Below are positions 51,773-59,679 of a stretch of 64,000 nucleotides of DNA, one piece after another. Where the stretch lies: NCBI RefSeq assembly GCF_042648445.1, contig NZ_JBHRYB010000025.1, positions 108,924 to 172,923 on the forward strand. The letters run 5' to 3'. This DNA is from Bacterioplanoides pacificum (GTDB lineage: Bacteria > Pseudomonadota > Gammaproteobacteria > Pseudomonadales > Oceanobacteraceae). Position 1 is the first letter of the stretch. Each line of letters opens with the position of its first letter. The position numbers were made by a program, and so were the translations under genes. Below the pieces are notes generated by a model. The model saw only the letters and a list, made by a program, of their open reading frames with translations, ran no database searches and was not told where the DNA came from.

Positions 51773-53680
51773 TTACTCCGCCTCTTCCAGCTGCTCGGTC
51801 AGTTCCATCCACTCCATTTCAATTTCTTCCAGCTGAGATTTCAAATCACCCTGCTGAGTCAGCAGCTGCTGTAGCTCATCTTTACGCGCGTCGGAGTACA
51901 AATCAGTATCAGACATTTTTTCTTCGATGCCTGCCAGCTGTGTCTGCAGTTTTTCCATCTGTTTTTCGGCAGTTTGCTGCTTTTTACGCAGTGGCGCCAG
52001 GCGCTGACGGCGCTCCGCTTCCAGACGCTTCTGTTCTTTGCGATCAACTTTCACTTCAGCAGGCTTTGCTTCTTCTGAGCCAGCAGAATCACTTCCAGCG
52101 ATTTGCTCATCGCGCTGCTGCAAATACGTATGATAGTCGTCCAGGTCGCCATCAAATTCCTGCACCTTGCCATGATCGACCAGCCAATACTCATCTACCG
52201 TGGCTTTTAATAAATGGCGATCGTGACTGACGATTAAAATCGCACCTTCGAAATTCTGCAGCGCGACGGTTAACGCTTCGCGCATTTCGATATCCAGATG
52301 GTTGGTCGGCTCATCGAGAATCAGCAGGTTCGGTTTTTGCCAGGCAACACAGGCGAGTGCTAAGCGGGCTTTTTCACCGCCGGAAAACGGCTCGATCACT
52401 TCCAGCGCTTTATCACCGTGAAAGCCAAAACCACCAAGGAAGTTGCGGATTTCCTGCTCCGATGCCTGAGGTTTCAGGCGTTGCAGAATCAGTGCCCCCG
52501 ACGCGGTTACATCGAGAGATTCCAGCTGATGCTGGGCAAAGTAGCCTAACCGCAGGTGTTCACCTTCGCTGCGTTCGCCATTGAGCATTTCAATTTCGTG
52601 ACACAGAGTTTTTAACAGCGTCGATTTACCCGCGCCATTGGGGCCCAATAAACCAATTCGATGGCCCGGCACCAGCGACAGTTTTACCTGCGGCAATATG
52701 GTAATTGCATCTGTGCCGCTGCGATAACCCAGGTCAGCATGATCAATCGCTAATAACGGCGACGACATTTTTTCGTAACAGGGGAAAACAAAACGGAACG
52801 GTGAATCGACATGCGCCGGGGCAATCAGCTCCATACGCTGCAGTTCTTTTAACCGGCTTTGTGCCTGTTTGGCTTTACTGGCTTTGGCTTTAAAGCGGGT
52901 CACAAAGGCTTCAATTTCTTTCACCCGGGTTTGCTGTTTTTCGTACACGGTTTGCTGCTGCGCCAGTTTTTCCGCCCGGATACGTTCGTAAGCCGAATAG
53001 TTACCCGGGTATACCACCAGCTGTTGCTGGTGCAGGTGTACGATATGGTCTGCAACGCCGTCGATAAAATCGCGGTCGTGGGAAATAAACAGCAAAGTAC
53101 CGCTGTAGTTTTTCAGCCATTGTTCCAGCCACAGGGTCGCTTCCAGATCCAGGTGGTTGGTGGGTTCATCGAGCAACATTAAGTCCGATGGCATCATCAG
53201 TGCCTGAGCCAGATTCAGACGAATGCGCCAGCCGCCGGAGAAGTCCTGTACCGGACGCTGCATATCCTGCTGCGAAAATCCCAGGCCATGTAACAGCTGT
53301 TCGGCCTTAACCGGTACCTCATAACCCTTATGCTGATCCATCTTATCGAGCCAGTTGGCCAGTTCGTTATCATCGCTGGCGTTGCTGATTCCGGCTTCGA
53401 TACGGCGATATTCACCATCTCCGTCCATGGCATAATCCAGCGCGCTGCGCTGACTGGCTTCCACTTCCTGGCGCATATGGGCAATGCGCCATTTCGACGG
53501 AATATACAGTTCACCACCATCCACCTGCAGTTCACCATTTAATAAAGCAAACAAACTGGACTTACCGGCACCATTAGGGCCAATTAATGCCAGTTTCTGG
53601 CCATCGTGAACGCGCAGTTCCGCCTGTTTTAACAGCGGTTGAGTACCGCGTTGCAGTGAAACCTGATTAAATTCGATCAT
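51773..53680 (-). CDS. ABC-F family ATPase, YheS-like
   Basis: A 635-residue soluble protein with two ATP-binding cassettes and no membrane domain. Walker A motifs are 'LIGPNGAGKSSLFALL' and 'LLGPNGAGKSTLLKTL', and signatures are 'FSGGWRIRLNLAQAL' and 'FSGGEKARLALACV'. A linker between the cassettes and a C-terminal coiled coil (about 540-635, 'KQQTAEKQMEKLQTQLAGIE') follow the YheS/Uup plan. Such proteins bind the ribosome E site and adjust translation. The ATG at 53680 is the family start (MIEFNQVSLQRGTQPLL). It is divergent from the TIGR02444 gene, as in Pseudomonas. Confidence 0.94.
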   Translation of the reverse strand: MIEFNQVSLQRGTQPLLKQAELRVHDGQKLALIGPNGAGKSSLFALLNGELQVDGGELYIPSKWRIAHMRQEVEASQRSALDYAMDGDGEYRRIEAGISNASDDNELANWLDKMDQHKGYEVPVKAEQLLHGLGFSQQDMQRPVQDFSGGWRIRLNLAQALMMPSDLMLLDEPTNHLDLEATLWLEQWLKNYSGTLLFISHDRDFIDGVADHIVHLHQQQLVVYPGNYSAYERIRAEKLAQQQTVYEKQQTRVKEIEAFVTRFKAKASKAKQAQSRLKELQRMELIAPAHVDSPFRFVFPCYEKMSSPLLAIDHADLGYRSGTDAITILPQVKLSLVPGHRIGLLGPNGAGKSTLLKTLCHEIEMLNGERSEGEHLRLGYFAQHQLESLDVTASGALILQRLKPQASEQEIRNFLGGFGFHGDKALEVIEPFSGGEKARLALACVAWQKPNLLILDEPTNHLDIEMREALTVALQNFEGAILIVSHDRHLLKATVDEYWLVDHGKVQEFDGDLDDYHTYLQQRDEQIAGSDSAGSEEAKPAEVKVDRKEQKRLEAERRQRLAPLRKKQQTAEKQMEKLQTQLAGIEEKMSDTDLYSDARKDELQQLLTQQGDLKSQLEEIEMEWMELTEQLEEAE

Positions 53681-53720
53681 AACAACACAACGATTAAGAT
53701 AACGATAAAGGAGCGGATTG

Positions 53721-54230
53721 ATGGCGACGCAGTGTGCCACAGAAGTGGATGATAACCCATTGTGGAACTTTGCTTTGCAGTTTTATGCCAGGCCACAGGT
53801 GCAGCAACTGCTGCTCACACTGCAGAACGACCAGCAACAGGATACCTTGCTGATGCTCGCGGCTCTCTGGCTGGCCGATAACGGCCACAGCTGGCCGTTA
53901 TCGGGCGGGCAGCTGCAAGCCTATACGCACTGGCATCAGCAGGTTATCCGGCCGTTACGGGCGGCCCGCAAAGCCATCCACAAAAGCACGACCAGCAACG
54001 AACAGCAGGGTCTGAGACAACGGATTCAGCAGGATGAAATCCGGGCGGAGCAACTGGCATTACATCAGTTGTTTGTTTTACTACCCGCAACCGCCAGCAT
54101 CACAGACAAAGACACACTCCGGCATCAGGCGTTGCATAACCTGTTTGCCCAGGCACAAATACAGCCCGGGGCAGACATAAAAAAAGAGGCCCTGAGGCCT
54201 CTTTTTCAGCAGTTAGTACAGCTGCTCTGA
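53721..54230 (+). CDS. TIGR02444 family protein
   Basis: A 169-residue protein with 'NPLWNFALQFYARPQVQQLL', 'LLMLAALWLADNGHSW' and 'VIRPLRAARKAIH', the pattern of the TIGR02444 (DUF2390) family found beside ABC-F genes. Function is unknown. The ATG at 53721 has AAGGAG seven bases upstream. A strong symmetric terminator hairpin (54179-54206) lies inside its last coding stretch, before the stop at 54228-54230. Confidence 0.87.
   Translation: MATQCATEVDDNPLWNFALQFYARPQVQQLLLTLQNDQQQDTLLMLAALWLADNGHSWPLSGGQLQAYTHWHQQVIRPLRAARKAIHKSTTSNEQQGLRQRIQQDEIRAEQLALHQLFVLLPATASITDKDTLRHQALHNLFAQAQIQPGADIKKEALRPLFQQLVQLL
54179..54206. terminator. symmetric terminator overlapping the 3' coding end of the TIGR02444 gene
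   Basis: AAAAAAAGAGGCC-CTGA-GGCCTCTTTTT. It is 28 bp past the algP-like stop on the minus strand, where it is well placed. On the plus strand it falls 24 bp before the stop codon of the TIGR02444 gene. Confidence 0.9.
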
Positions 54231-54233
54231 AGA

Positions 54234-55370
54234 TTACGAGTTACCAAACAAGCTGGAAGAATCTTCTGCTTTGGCATCGTTATTGTCGCTGGCTGGTGCT
54301 TCTGTTACTGCTGGTGCAGAGGCATCCGCTGCTGCCGGTGCTTCTACCGCGGCAACGTCAGCAACTGCAACCGCAGGCTCTGCCACTTTAACGACTTCTG
54401 CTGCGATCGGGGTTTCAATCACGGCGCTTGCAGCTTCGGCTGCCGGTTCTGCGGCCATCGGGCTGGCAACCGGTGCTTCTTTTACTTCAGGCTGTTTCGC
54501 TGCGGGTTTGGCCGCTGGCTTTTTCACGCCCGGCTTCTTAGCTGCTGCTTTCTTGGCCGGCGCTTTTTTCACCGCAGGCTTTGGCTCTGCCGCTTTGGCC
54601 GGTGTCTTTTTCGCCGCTACCTTTTTCTCTGCCGCTTTGGCCGGTGTCTTTTTCGCCGCTACCTTTTTCTCTGCCGCTTTGGCCGGTGCCTTTTTAGCCG
54701 CTACCTTTTTCTCAGCTGCTTTAGCCGGGGCTTTTTTAGCAACAGCCTTCTTCGCTGCGGGTTTCTTTGCGGTTACTTTTTTCTCTGCCGCTTTAGCAGG
54801 CGCTTTCTTAGCAGCAGTTTTGGTGGCCGCTTTGGCTGTTACAGCCGGTTTTTTGCTGGCAGTTTTGGTTGCTGGTTTCTCTGCGGCTTTTTTGGCCGGG
54901 GCTTTTTTAGCGGCGGTTTTGGCTGCTTTCGCCTGTTCTTTTTGTTGCTCTTTCTCGAACTTGGCAATCAGCTTGTCCAGCGCGCTGCGCTGCTTGTCCG
55001 CTGCTTTAACCACTTTTAATGCTTCTTTGGCTTCAACCAGCGCTTCACGAGCAGCTGCCTTTTCTTCTTTGGCCACTTCCAGTTTGGCTTTGGCGGCTTC
55101 CAGCTGACGAACCGCTGCCGGCGTTTTCTTCGCTTTCACCTTAGCAGCAACTTTGGCTTTGGCTTCCGTGGCTTTACTGACTTTGGCCGTTGCACGGGTC
55201 TGCAGCGTGGTGGCTTTAGTTACCGCTTTTTCAGCATCGGTTAACTCTTTGGTACGTGCTTTTTCAAGCTTCACCTGAATCGCCAGCAGATCTTTTTCCA
55301 GTTGCTGAACCGGAGTCAGAGCAGTGCGTTTAGTGGCTGGTTTTTTGGCAGTCGTTTTACGGGCAGGCAT
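54234..55370 (-). CDS. algP: AlgP-like histone H1-like protein with KPAAK repeats
   Basis: A 378-residue basic protein. The N-terminal part (about 1-135) is helical/coiled ('VQQLEKDLLAIQVKLEKART'). The middle (about 150-275) is a low-complexity run of AKKAPAKAAEKKV-type repeats resembling the tail of eukaryotic histone H1. The C-terminus is acidic and Ala/Val/Pro-rich. This is the plan of Pseudomonas AlgP (AlgR3), a nucleoid-associated protein tied to alginate gene control. The ATG at 55370 (MPARKTTAKKPATK) fits. Three near-identical 42-bp units encode part of the repeat, so length may vary between strains. Confidence 0.85.
   Translation of the reverse strand: MPARKTTAKKPATKRTALTPVQQLEKDLLAIQVKLEKARTKELTDAEKAVTKATTLQTRATAKVSKATEAKAKVAAKVKAKKTPAAVRQLEAAKAKLEVAKEEKAAAREALVEAKEALKVVKAADKQRSALDKLIAKFEKEQQKEQAKAAKTAAKKAPAKKAAEKPATKTASKKPAVTAKAATKTAAKKAPAKAAEKKVTAKKPAAKKAVAKKAPAKAAEKKVAAKKAPAKAAEKKVAAKKTPAKAAEKKVAAKKTPAKAAEPKPAVKKAPAKKAAAKKPGVKKPAAKPAAKQPEVKEAPVASPMAAEPAAEAASAVIETPIAAEVVKVAEPAVAVADVAAVEAPAAADASAPAVTEAPASDNNDAKAEDSSSLFGNS
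54589..54714 (-). repeat. three 42-bp tandem repeats inside the algP-like gene
   Basis: Units 54589-54630, 54631-54672 and 54673-54714 each encode a 14-residue KVAAKKTPAKAAEK-type block. The first two are identical and the third differs at a few bases. Further degenerate units follow. Such a region is prone to slippage that keeps the frame. Confidence 0.88.
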
Positions 55371-55451
55371 ACGAAGAGTCCTCAGACAAAGAAACAATGG
55401 CTGCATTATACGAATTCACTGGAATTCATCTATGCATTTCCGCTGAATTTA

Positions 55452-56219
55452 TTACTGTGCCTGGCGGGATTGCTGTATTTCTTTGATAGTTGCATCCAGC
55501 CAGTCGATCAGAGGGGCCCATTCGGCCACATCTTTTTTATCGCGCTGATCAAAATCAACAATGCCCAGACCGTGCTCGCTGGCGCGCACATAAAACTGGG
55601 TATCACGTAATGCGGTGATAAAGGGTATCTGCAAGCTGTTAAGAAATTTTTCCAGCTTGGCGTAGATCAGGGTATTTTTGCGTACCCGGTTGGCGATCAC
55701 CGCAATGGGCTTGGGGTTCATGCGGTAGGAGCGCGATAACAACACATCGCGGATAAAGCCGGTAGCCGCACGAATATCGATCGCAGAAGGGATTACCGGA
55801 ATCAGAATCACATCCGCCTGCTGAATCAGATCGGTCAGAATATTACCCGACAACCCTGCCGGCGTATCAATCACTACCCGGCTGGTATTCGCCGGCACCC
55901 GCAACGCCCAGCTTTTGGTGGACGTCTGTGGTGCATGTTTCTGATAGGCCGCCACGCCGGTAATGGTCGGCAGATGCACATCACGGGCGGCCAGCCAGTC
56001 CATTCCTGAGCCCTGAGGATCGTAGTCGATTAATGCGGTGAGTTCACCACCAGCGGCAAAGTGGCTGGCGACGTTGGTCGCCAGTGTGGTTTTGCCACAT
56101 CCGCCCTTGGCATTCGCCACCATCAGACGCACCGGTGCAGTCATACCAACAACACGGGCCTGGGATCTGAACGGATTAGGGTTGACGGATGTTTCGTTAT
56201 TCACAATATTACCGGCCAC
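55452..56219 (-). CDS. ParA family ATPase (orphan)
   Basis: A 255-residue ParA/MinD-type ATPase. The deviant Walker A 'AKGGCGKTTLATNVASHFAA' has the signature Lys, 'LIDYDPQGSGMDWLAARD' is switch I/Walker A' and 'RVVIDTPAGLSGNI' is Walker B. No ParB, parS-like repeat or chemotaxis gene is adjacent, so it may position another cargo rather than a chromosome or plasmid. The start is GTG 56219; ATG 56144 is an alternative. It lies 81 bp upstream of the algP-like gene on the same strand. Confidence 0.9.
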   Translation of the reverse strand: MAGNIVNNETSVNPNPFRSQARVVGMTAPVRLMVANAKGGCGKTTLATNVASHFAAGGELTALIDYDPQGSGMDWLAARDVHLPTITGVAAYQKHAPQTSTKSWALRVPANTSRVVIDTPAGLSGNILTDLIQQADVILIPVIPSAIDIRAATGFIRDVLLSRSYRMNPKPIAVIANRVRKNTLIYAKLEKFLNSLQIPFITALRDTQFYVRASEHGLGIVDFDQRDKKDVAEWAPLIDWLDATIKEIQQSRQAQ

Positions 56220-56320
56220 TGGTTAACTAAACACTGCCAGATTGCAGCTACAGGTGCTCCTCGCCTAAGTAAAGCATAAGGTATACTGCAACGCTGAGAA
56301 ATACCGCTCAAGGATGGAAC

Positions 56321-56758
56321 ATGAAATTTAAAATAGCCGTATTAGCAATCGTATTGATTGTGATGATGATTATTCCGTTTTTCCTCAAAGGGCCCGACGG
56401 CAAGTCTCTGCTGCGCTCCGAAGATGAGGCCAGCCAGGATATTTTATCCACCGAACAGACCCGCCAGACCTATGTGAAATGGCAGGATAAAAACGGTGTC
56501 TGGCATTTTGGTGATGAAATGCCGGAGGGCATTCAGGGTGAAGAGGTGAAGGTGGATACCGCCGCCAATGTGATCCGCAGCGTCAAACCCGCCGGGCAGC
56601 CACAGGAAAAAGACAACCCCAAAGCGAAAGAACAAACGCCGTCGTTGCCGGTGCCACTGACCGTCAGCCCGGAAAAGGTATCGGAAATGATGGACGATGC
56701 CCGGAACGTAGAAAAACTGATGGAACAGCACACACAACAACTGGAGCAGGTGCGCTGA
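56321..56758 (+). CDS. DUF4124-like membrane-anchored protein
   Basis: A 145-residue protein. One N-terminal helix (about 4-22, 'IAVLAIVLIVMMIIPFF') anchors a periplasmic part containing 'YVKWQDKNGVWHFGDEMPEG', the DUF4124 core. A Pro/Lys-rich linker and a C-terminal helical stretch follow ('SEMMDDARNVEKLMEQH'). Function is unknown. It is divergent from parA and convergent with the WD40 lipoprotein. Confidence 0.75.
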   Translation: MKFKIAVLAIVLIVMMIIPFFLKGPDGKSLLRSEDEASQDILSTEQTRQTYVKWQDKNGVWHFGDEMPEGIQGEEVKVDTAANVIRSVKPAGQPQEKDNPKAKEQTPSLPVPLTVSPEKVSEMMDDARNVEKLMEQHTQQLEQVR

Positions 56759-56773
56759 AGAGTTACAGCAACC

Positions 56774-57730
56774 TTATTTAAACTGATACACCAGGCCGTT
56801 GGCAGCAGCGGCCAGATAACGCCCGCCGTTGTACGCCACATCTTCCACCAGCACGTTATTACTGCCCCAGCGATCACGGGGTTCAGCACGCCAGGCCTGA
56901 CGACGTTCACCGGAGGCGACATCCCACAACTCGACTTTGCCACTGCTGTTACCGGTTAATAACTGACTGTCATCGTTAATAAAACGAGCGGCACTGTAGT
57001 GGCCACGAACCTGTGCGATTTTACCTAACAGTTTGCCCGAGCGGGCATCCCAGATTTTACCGCTTTCACCATAGGCGGAAGTAAACAGCAGCCGGCCATC
57101 TGCAGACAGCTGCGCGGTGCGTACCTGATTATTGTGTTCGAAGGTGTGTAATAACTTGCCGTTATTCAGATTCCAGCTGCGTGCCAGAGAATCATCGCTG
57201 CCGGTTGCCGCCATCACACCGTCATCCGACAGGCTGACGTCATACACCACACCGTCGTGTGCCAGACGTTGACGAATACCCCCGTTTTTAATATCGAATA
57301 AGGTCGCGGTGTAATCGCGCATTGCCAATAACGCCAGATCGCCATTGGCGGTTAATGCGATGTCTTCGATATCACCCGGTGCATTCCAGAACCAGATCGC
57401 CTCACCACTGTCCTGCTGCCATAACACAATGGTACGGTGATCGGCGGTGGCGACAAACTGACCATCCGGCGAAAAGGCACTGTTGAGGATATTGCTGTAC
57501 CCCTCAGCCTGGTGGTTCCAGTCGTAACGACGTTCAGCCGGTGCCAGTGACCAATAGCTGCCACCATGATGAATGCTGCCCACCATGATGTGGTTTGCGG
57601 AGGGTGAAAAACGCATCGAATAGACGCCCTGGCGGGCCAGTTCCTCTGTCGACTGCGGCGCTTTGGCGTCGTCGCAGGCGGTAAGAAGAAAAACAGAGAA
57701 AATAATGACGCTGCGGGCCAGCCAAGACAT
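56774..57730 (-). CDS. WD40-repeat lipoprotein
   Basis: A 318-residue lipoprotein. The signal peptide ends in lipobox LLTAC, and the mature part is a run of WD40-type blades ('FSPDGQFVATADHRTIVLWQ', 'LSDDGVMAATGSDDSLARSW', 'GNSSGKVELWDVASGERRQA'), probably one six- or seven-bladed propeller. It would act as a binding scaffold in the periplasm; the partner is unknown. The start is ATG 57730 with AGGAACC upstream. Confidence 0.88.
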   Translation of the reverse strand: MSWLARSVIIFSVFLLTACDDAKAPQSTEELARQGVYSMRFSPSANHIMVGSIHHGGSYWSLAPAERRYDWNHQAEGYSNILNSAFSPDGQFVATADHRTIVLWQQDSGEAIWFWNAPGDIEDIALTANGDLALLAMRDYTATLFDIKNGGIRQRLAHDGVVYDVSLSDDGVMAATGSDDSLARSWNLNNGKLLHTFEHNNQVRTAQLSADGRLLFTSAYGESGKIWDARSGKLLGKIAQVRGHYSAARFINDDSQLLTGNSSGKVELWDVASGERRQAWRAEPRDRWGSNNVLVEDVAYNGGRYLAAAANGLVYQFK

Positions 57731-57816
57731 AAAGCAGGTTCCTGATAAACGGCACAAGCCAGAAAATACAACTGTAAGTGTAGACCGTCTATCAGGCTTT
57801 ATCCGTCTGGCTGACG

Positions 57817-58296
57817 TTAAGCTTCTTCCGCCAGCAAATCTTTATGGGCGTTATGCAATTGCTCAATCAGCTGATCTTCCAGCGCAAAGCGGTCTTCCAG
57901 TACTTCGCCGATTTGCGACAGATCCGCCGGCAGCTTAGCCAGTTGCTCAAAACTGCAGTCGGCGTCATAGGTGTCGTTAAAGTCGACGCAGTCTCCGGTC
58001 AGCTTATCCAGTTGCGGCACCAGCTTCTCAGCCAGTTCAACACCACCATCCTGGTATTCACGGGCTTCGTTGATCAGCTGCTCGTAGATCTCGAAGTGGC
58101 CGGCAGAACAATAGTCCATCATCACCTGACAGAAGCAGCCAACGTTTTCACCCAGCGATTGCTCCGCCGACAGCGGCTTACTGGCCGACAGGTTGCAGTA
58201 GAGCACAATCAGTTTTTTCCGTTCCGCCAGCCAGTTATCGATCAGCTGGTGTACGCCGCCCCAGCGCTCATGCGCAGTTTTACAATTTTCTAACAT
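57817..58296 (-). CDS. rsd: Rsd/AlgQ family anti-sigma-70 factor
   Basis: A 159-residue helical protein that binds sigma-70 region 4 and so shifts RNA polymerase toward other sigma factors. 'HERWGGVHQLIDNWLAERKK', 'LIVLYCNL', 'FCQVMMDYCSAGHFEIYEQL' and 'LEDRFALEDQLI' align with the Rsd/AlgQ pattern. The ATG at 58296 has AGGAG eight bases upstream. The neighbour dsbB upstream is the same as in Pseudomonas, where algQ lies close to dsbH and algP. Confidence 0.9.
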   Translation of the reverse strand: MLENCKTAHERWGGVHQLIDNWLAERKKLIVLYCNLSASKPLSAEQSLGENVGCFCQVMMDYCSAGHFEIYEQLINEAREYQDGGVELAEKLVPQLDKLTGDCVDFNDTYDADCSFEQLAKLPADLSQIGEVLEDRFALEDQLIEQLHNAHKDLLAEEA

Positions 58297-58442
58297 CGGA
58301 TATTCTCCTGATCCGCCAACGGCAAGCGCCGTTTTTTTATCGTATGGCAAGACTATATGCGTGCCGAAAAGGCTCAGGCAAGCAGCTTTTTGCTGTTTTT
58401 TGACTTGTATTCGCAGCTATCTGTGCTTCTGCTGCGGATATG

Positions 58443-58483
58443 AAAAAAAAGGCTGACAAGCGCATTTTTTATTGTCAGCCTTT
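58443..58483 (-). terminator. terminator of dsbB
   Basis: GGCTGACAA/TTGTCAGCC stem with an A8 run on the left giving U8 on the minus-strand RNA, 27 bp past the dsbB stop. Two further plus-facing hairpins with T-runs (58318-58341 and 58381-58403) share the 213-bp gap before rsd. Confidence 0.9.
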
Positions 58484-58509
58484 GGTCGCAATCCTGTCGT
58501 ATCACTCCG

Positions 58510-59064
58510 TCAGTCGGCCCGACGGTAAGCCCGCAGCACATGAAACAAGGCAAATGCGGCAGCCAGAATAAAACCGCCAAAACAGATACGGGTCCACTCC
58601 GCCATACCTAATCCCCACAGGCTCCAGACGACTTCAGCACAGTTACCGTCGCCATTCAGCATCACACTGATCAGCTCGCTCAGCGGCAATGTTTCGATCA
58701 GATAATCGACACTCGGACCACAGGCCGGTACGTCTTCCGGTGGCAGACTCTGCATCCACACCTGATGGTCTGCCAGCCAGAACGAGAAAATCGCCGCCGC
58801 CAGGGTAAAGACCAGCGCTGCCGTCAGTGGCAGGCGCCGACTACGGCTGACAAAGGCCAGTAAAAAGCCAACCCCGATCAGCACCGTACCCAGTCGCTGG
58901 GCCATACACAGCGGACAGGGATCGAGATACAACATATATTCAAAATAATACGCCGCGGCCATCAGCCCAACGCAGGTCAGGAAACCCGCCAGATACCCCC
59001 AATGCAGCCATTGAGGGTTGCTGAACCAATGTGCAGGCCGCTGATTGTTTTGCAAAGACGTCAC
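58510..59064 (-). CDS. dsbB: disulfide bond formation protein B
   Basis: A 184-residue inner-membrane protein with four helices that reoxidises DsbA and passes electrons to quinone. The first redox pair is in 'YLDPCPLCMAQRLG'. The second periplasmic pair is Cys in 'LPPEDVPACGPSVDYL' with a further Cys in 'NGDGNCAEVVWSLWGLG'. The start is a GTG at 59064 with a weak ribosome site. Its partner dsbA is 33 kb away in this window. Confidence 0.93.
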   Translation of the reverse strand: MTSLQNNQRPAHWFSNPQWLHWGYLAGFLTCVGLMAAAYYFEYMLYLDPCPLCMAQRLGTVLIGVGFLLAFVSRSRRLPLTAALVFTLAAAIFSFWLADHQVWMQSLPPEDVPACGPSVDYLIETLPLSELISVMLNGDGNCAEVVWSLWGLGMAEWTRICFGGFILAAAFALFHVLRAYRRAD

Positions 59065-59230
59065 TCAGGTTCTCCATCCGCTCACAGAGTCATAAAAAGC
59101 TGCCGCTGAGTCTACCACAGCCGCCGGAACGGGTTATCTGGTCTAAACTCAATAGCGACGTAAAGTTAGCCGCGCATTCGTCAAGAAACGAATGACCTGA
59201 GTCAGCCCATTCCGGATTAAGGGAGAAATC

Positions 59231-59647
59231 ATGTTACGTATCACGGTTGCCACTTTGCTGCTGTTATTCGCAGGATTCAGTTTTGCAGAGGAAGACGCTG
59301 CAGAAGACGCTGCCCCTGCTGTTCCCACAGCTCGCTACCTGCATCTGGAGCCGGCGTTTGTGGTGAACTATGGCAGTAGCGGGAGAATGAAATACCTGCG
59401 CACTGAGATATCACTCAAGGTTAACAGTACCGAAGCCGCCGCTCTGGTGACACAACATAAGCCGTATATCCGCAACAACCTGGTGTTGTTGTTGTCGGCT
59501 CAGGAATCAGAAACCATGAACAGTGCGGTGGGGCGAGAGTCGTTGCGCAAAGTCTGCCTGGATGAAGTACGGGCCGTGATGACCCAGCTTGAGGGTTCGC
59601 CCTATATCGATGATCTGTATTTTAATAATTTTGTTGTGCAGAACTGA
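59231..59647 (+). CDS. FliL-like exported protein
   Basis: A 138-residue protein matching the C-terminal domain of FliL ('RYLHLEPAFVVNY', 'RMKYLRTEISLKV', 'HKPYIRNNLVLLLSAQESET', 'LEGSPYIDDLYFNNFVVQ'). Instead of the FliL membrane anchor it has a signal peptide cleaved near 'GFSFAEED', so it should be soluble in the periplasm. No flagellar genes are nearby. It may bind a stator-like or stomatin-type partner, but nothing here shows that. Confidence 0.8.
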   Translation: MLRITVATLLLLFAGFSFAEEDAAEDAAPAVPTARYLHLEPAFVVNYGSSGRMKYLRTEISLKVNSTEAAALVTQHKPYIRNNLVLLLSAQESETMNSAVGRESLRKVCLDEVRAVMTQLEGSPYIDDLYFNNFVVQN

Positions 59648-59648
59648 T

Positions 59649-59671
59649 GATTGCCGGGGAACCCGGCAATC
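59649..59671. other. perfect 10-bp hairpin between fliL-like gene and gshA
   Basis: GATTGCCGGG-GAA-CCCGGCAATC, overlapping the region just past the FliL-like stop. There is no T-run on either side, so it may act as a message-end stabiliser rather than a classical terminator. Confidence 0.6.
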
Positions 59672-59679
59672 ACGAACAC

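Noticed and set aside
54271..55107. Long plus-strand open frame rich in Ala, Phe and Gly opposite the algP-like gene
   Set aside because: It is the antisense shadow of the KPAAK repeats, with no ribosome site or family match.
55452..56219. Plasmid partition locus because of ParA
   Set aside because: No ParB, parS-like repeats or replication gene; neighbours are conserved chromosomal genes.
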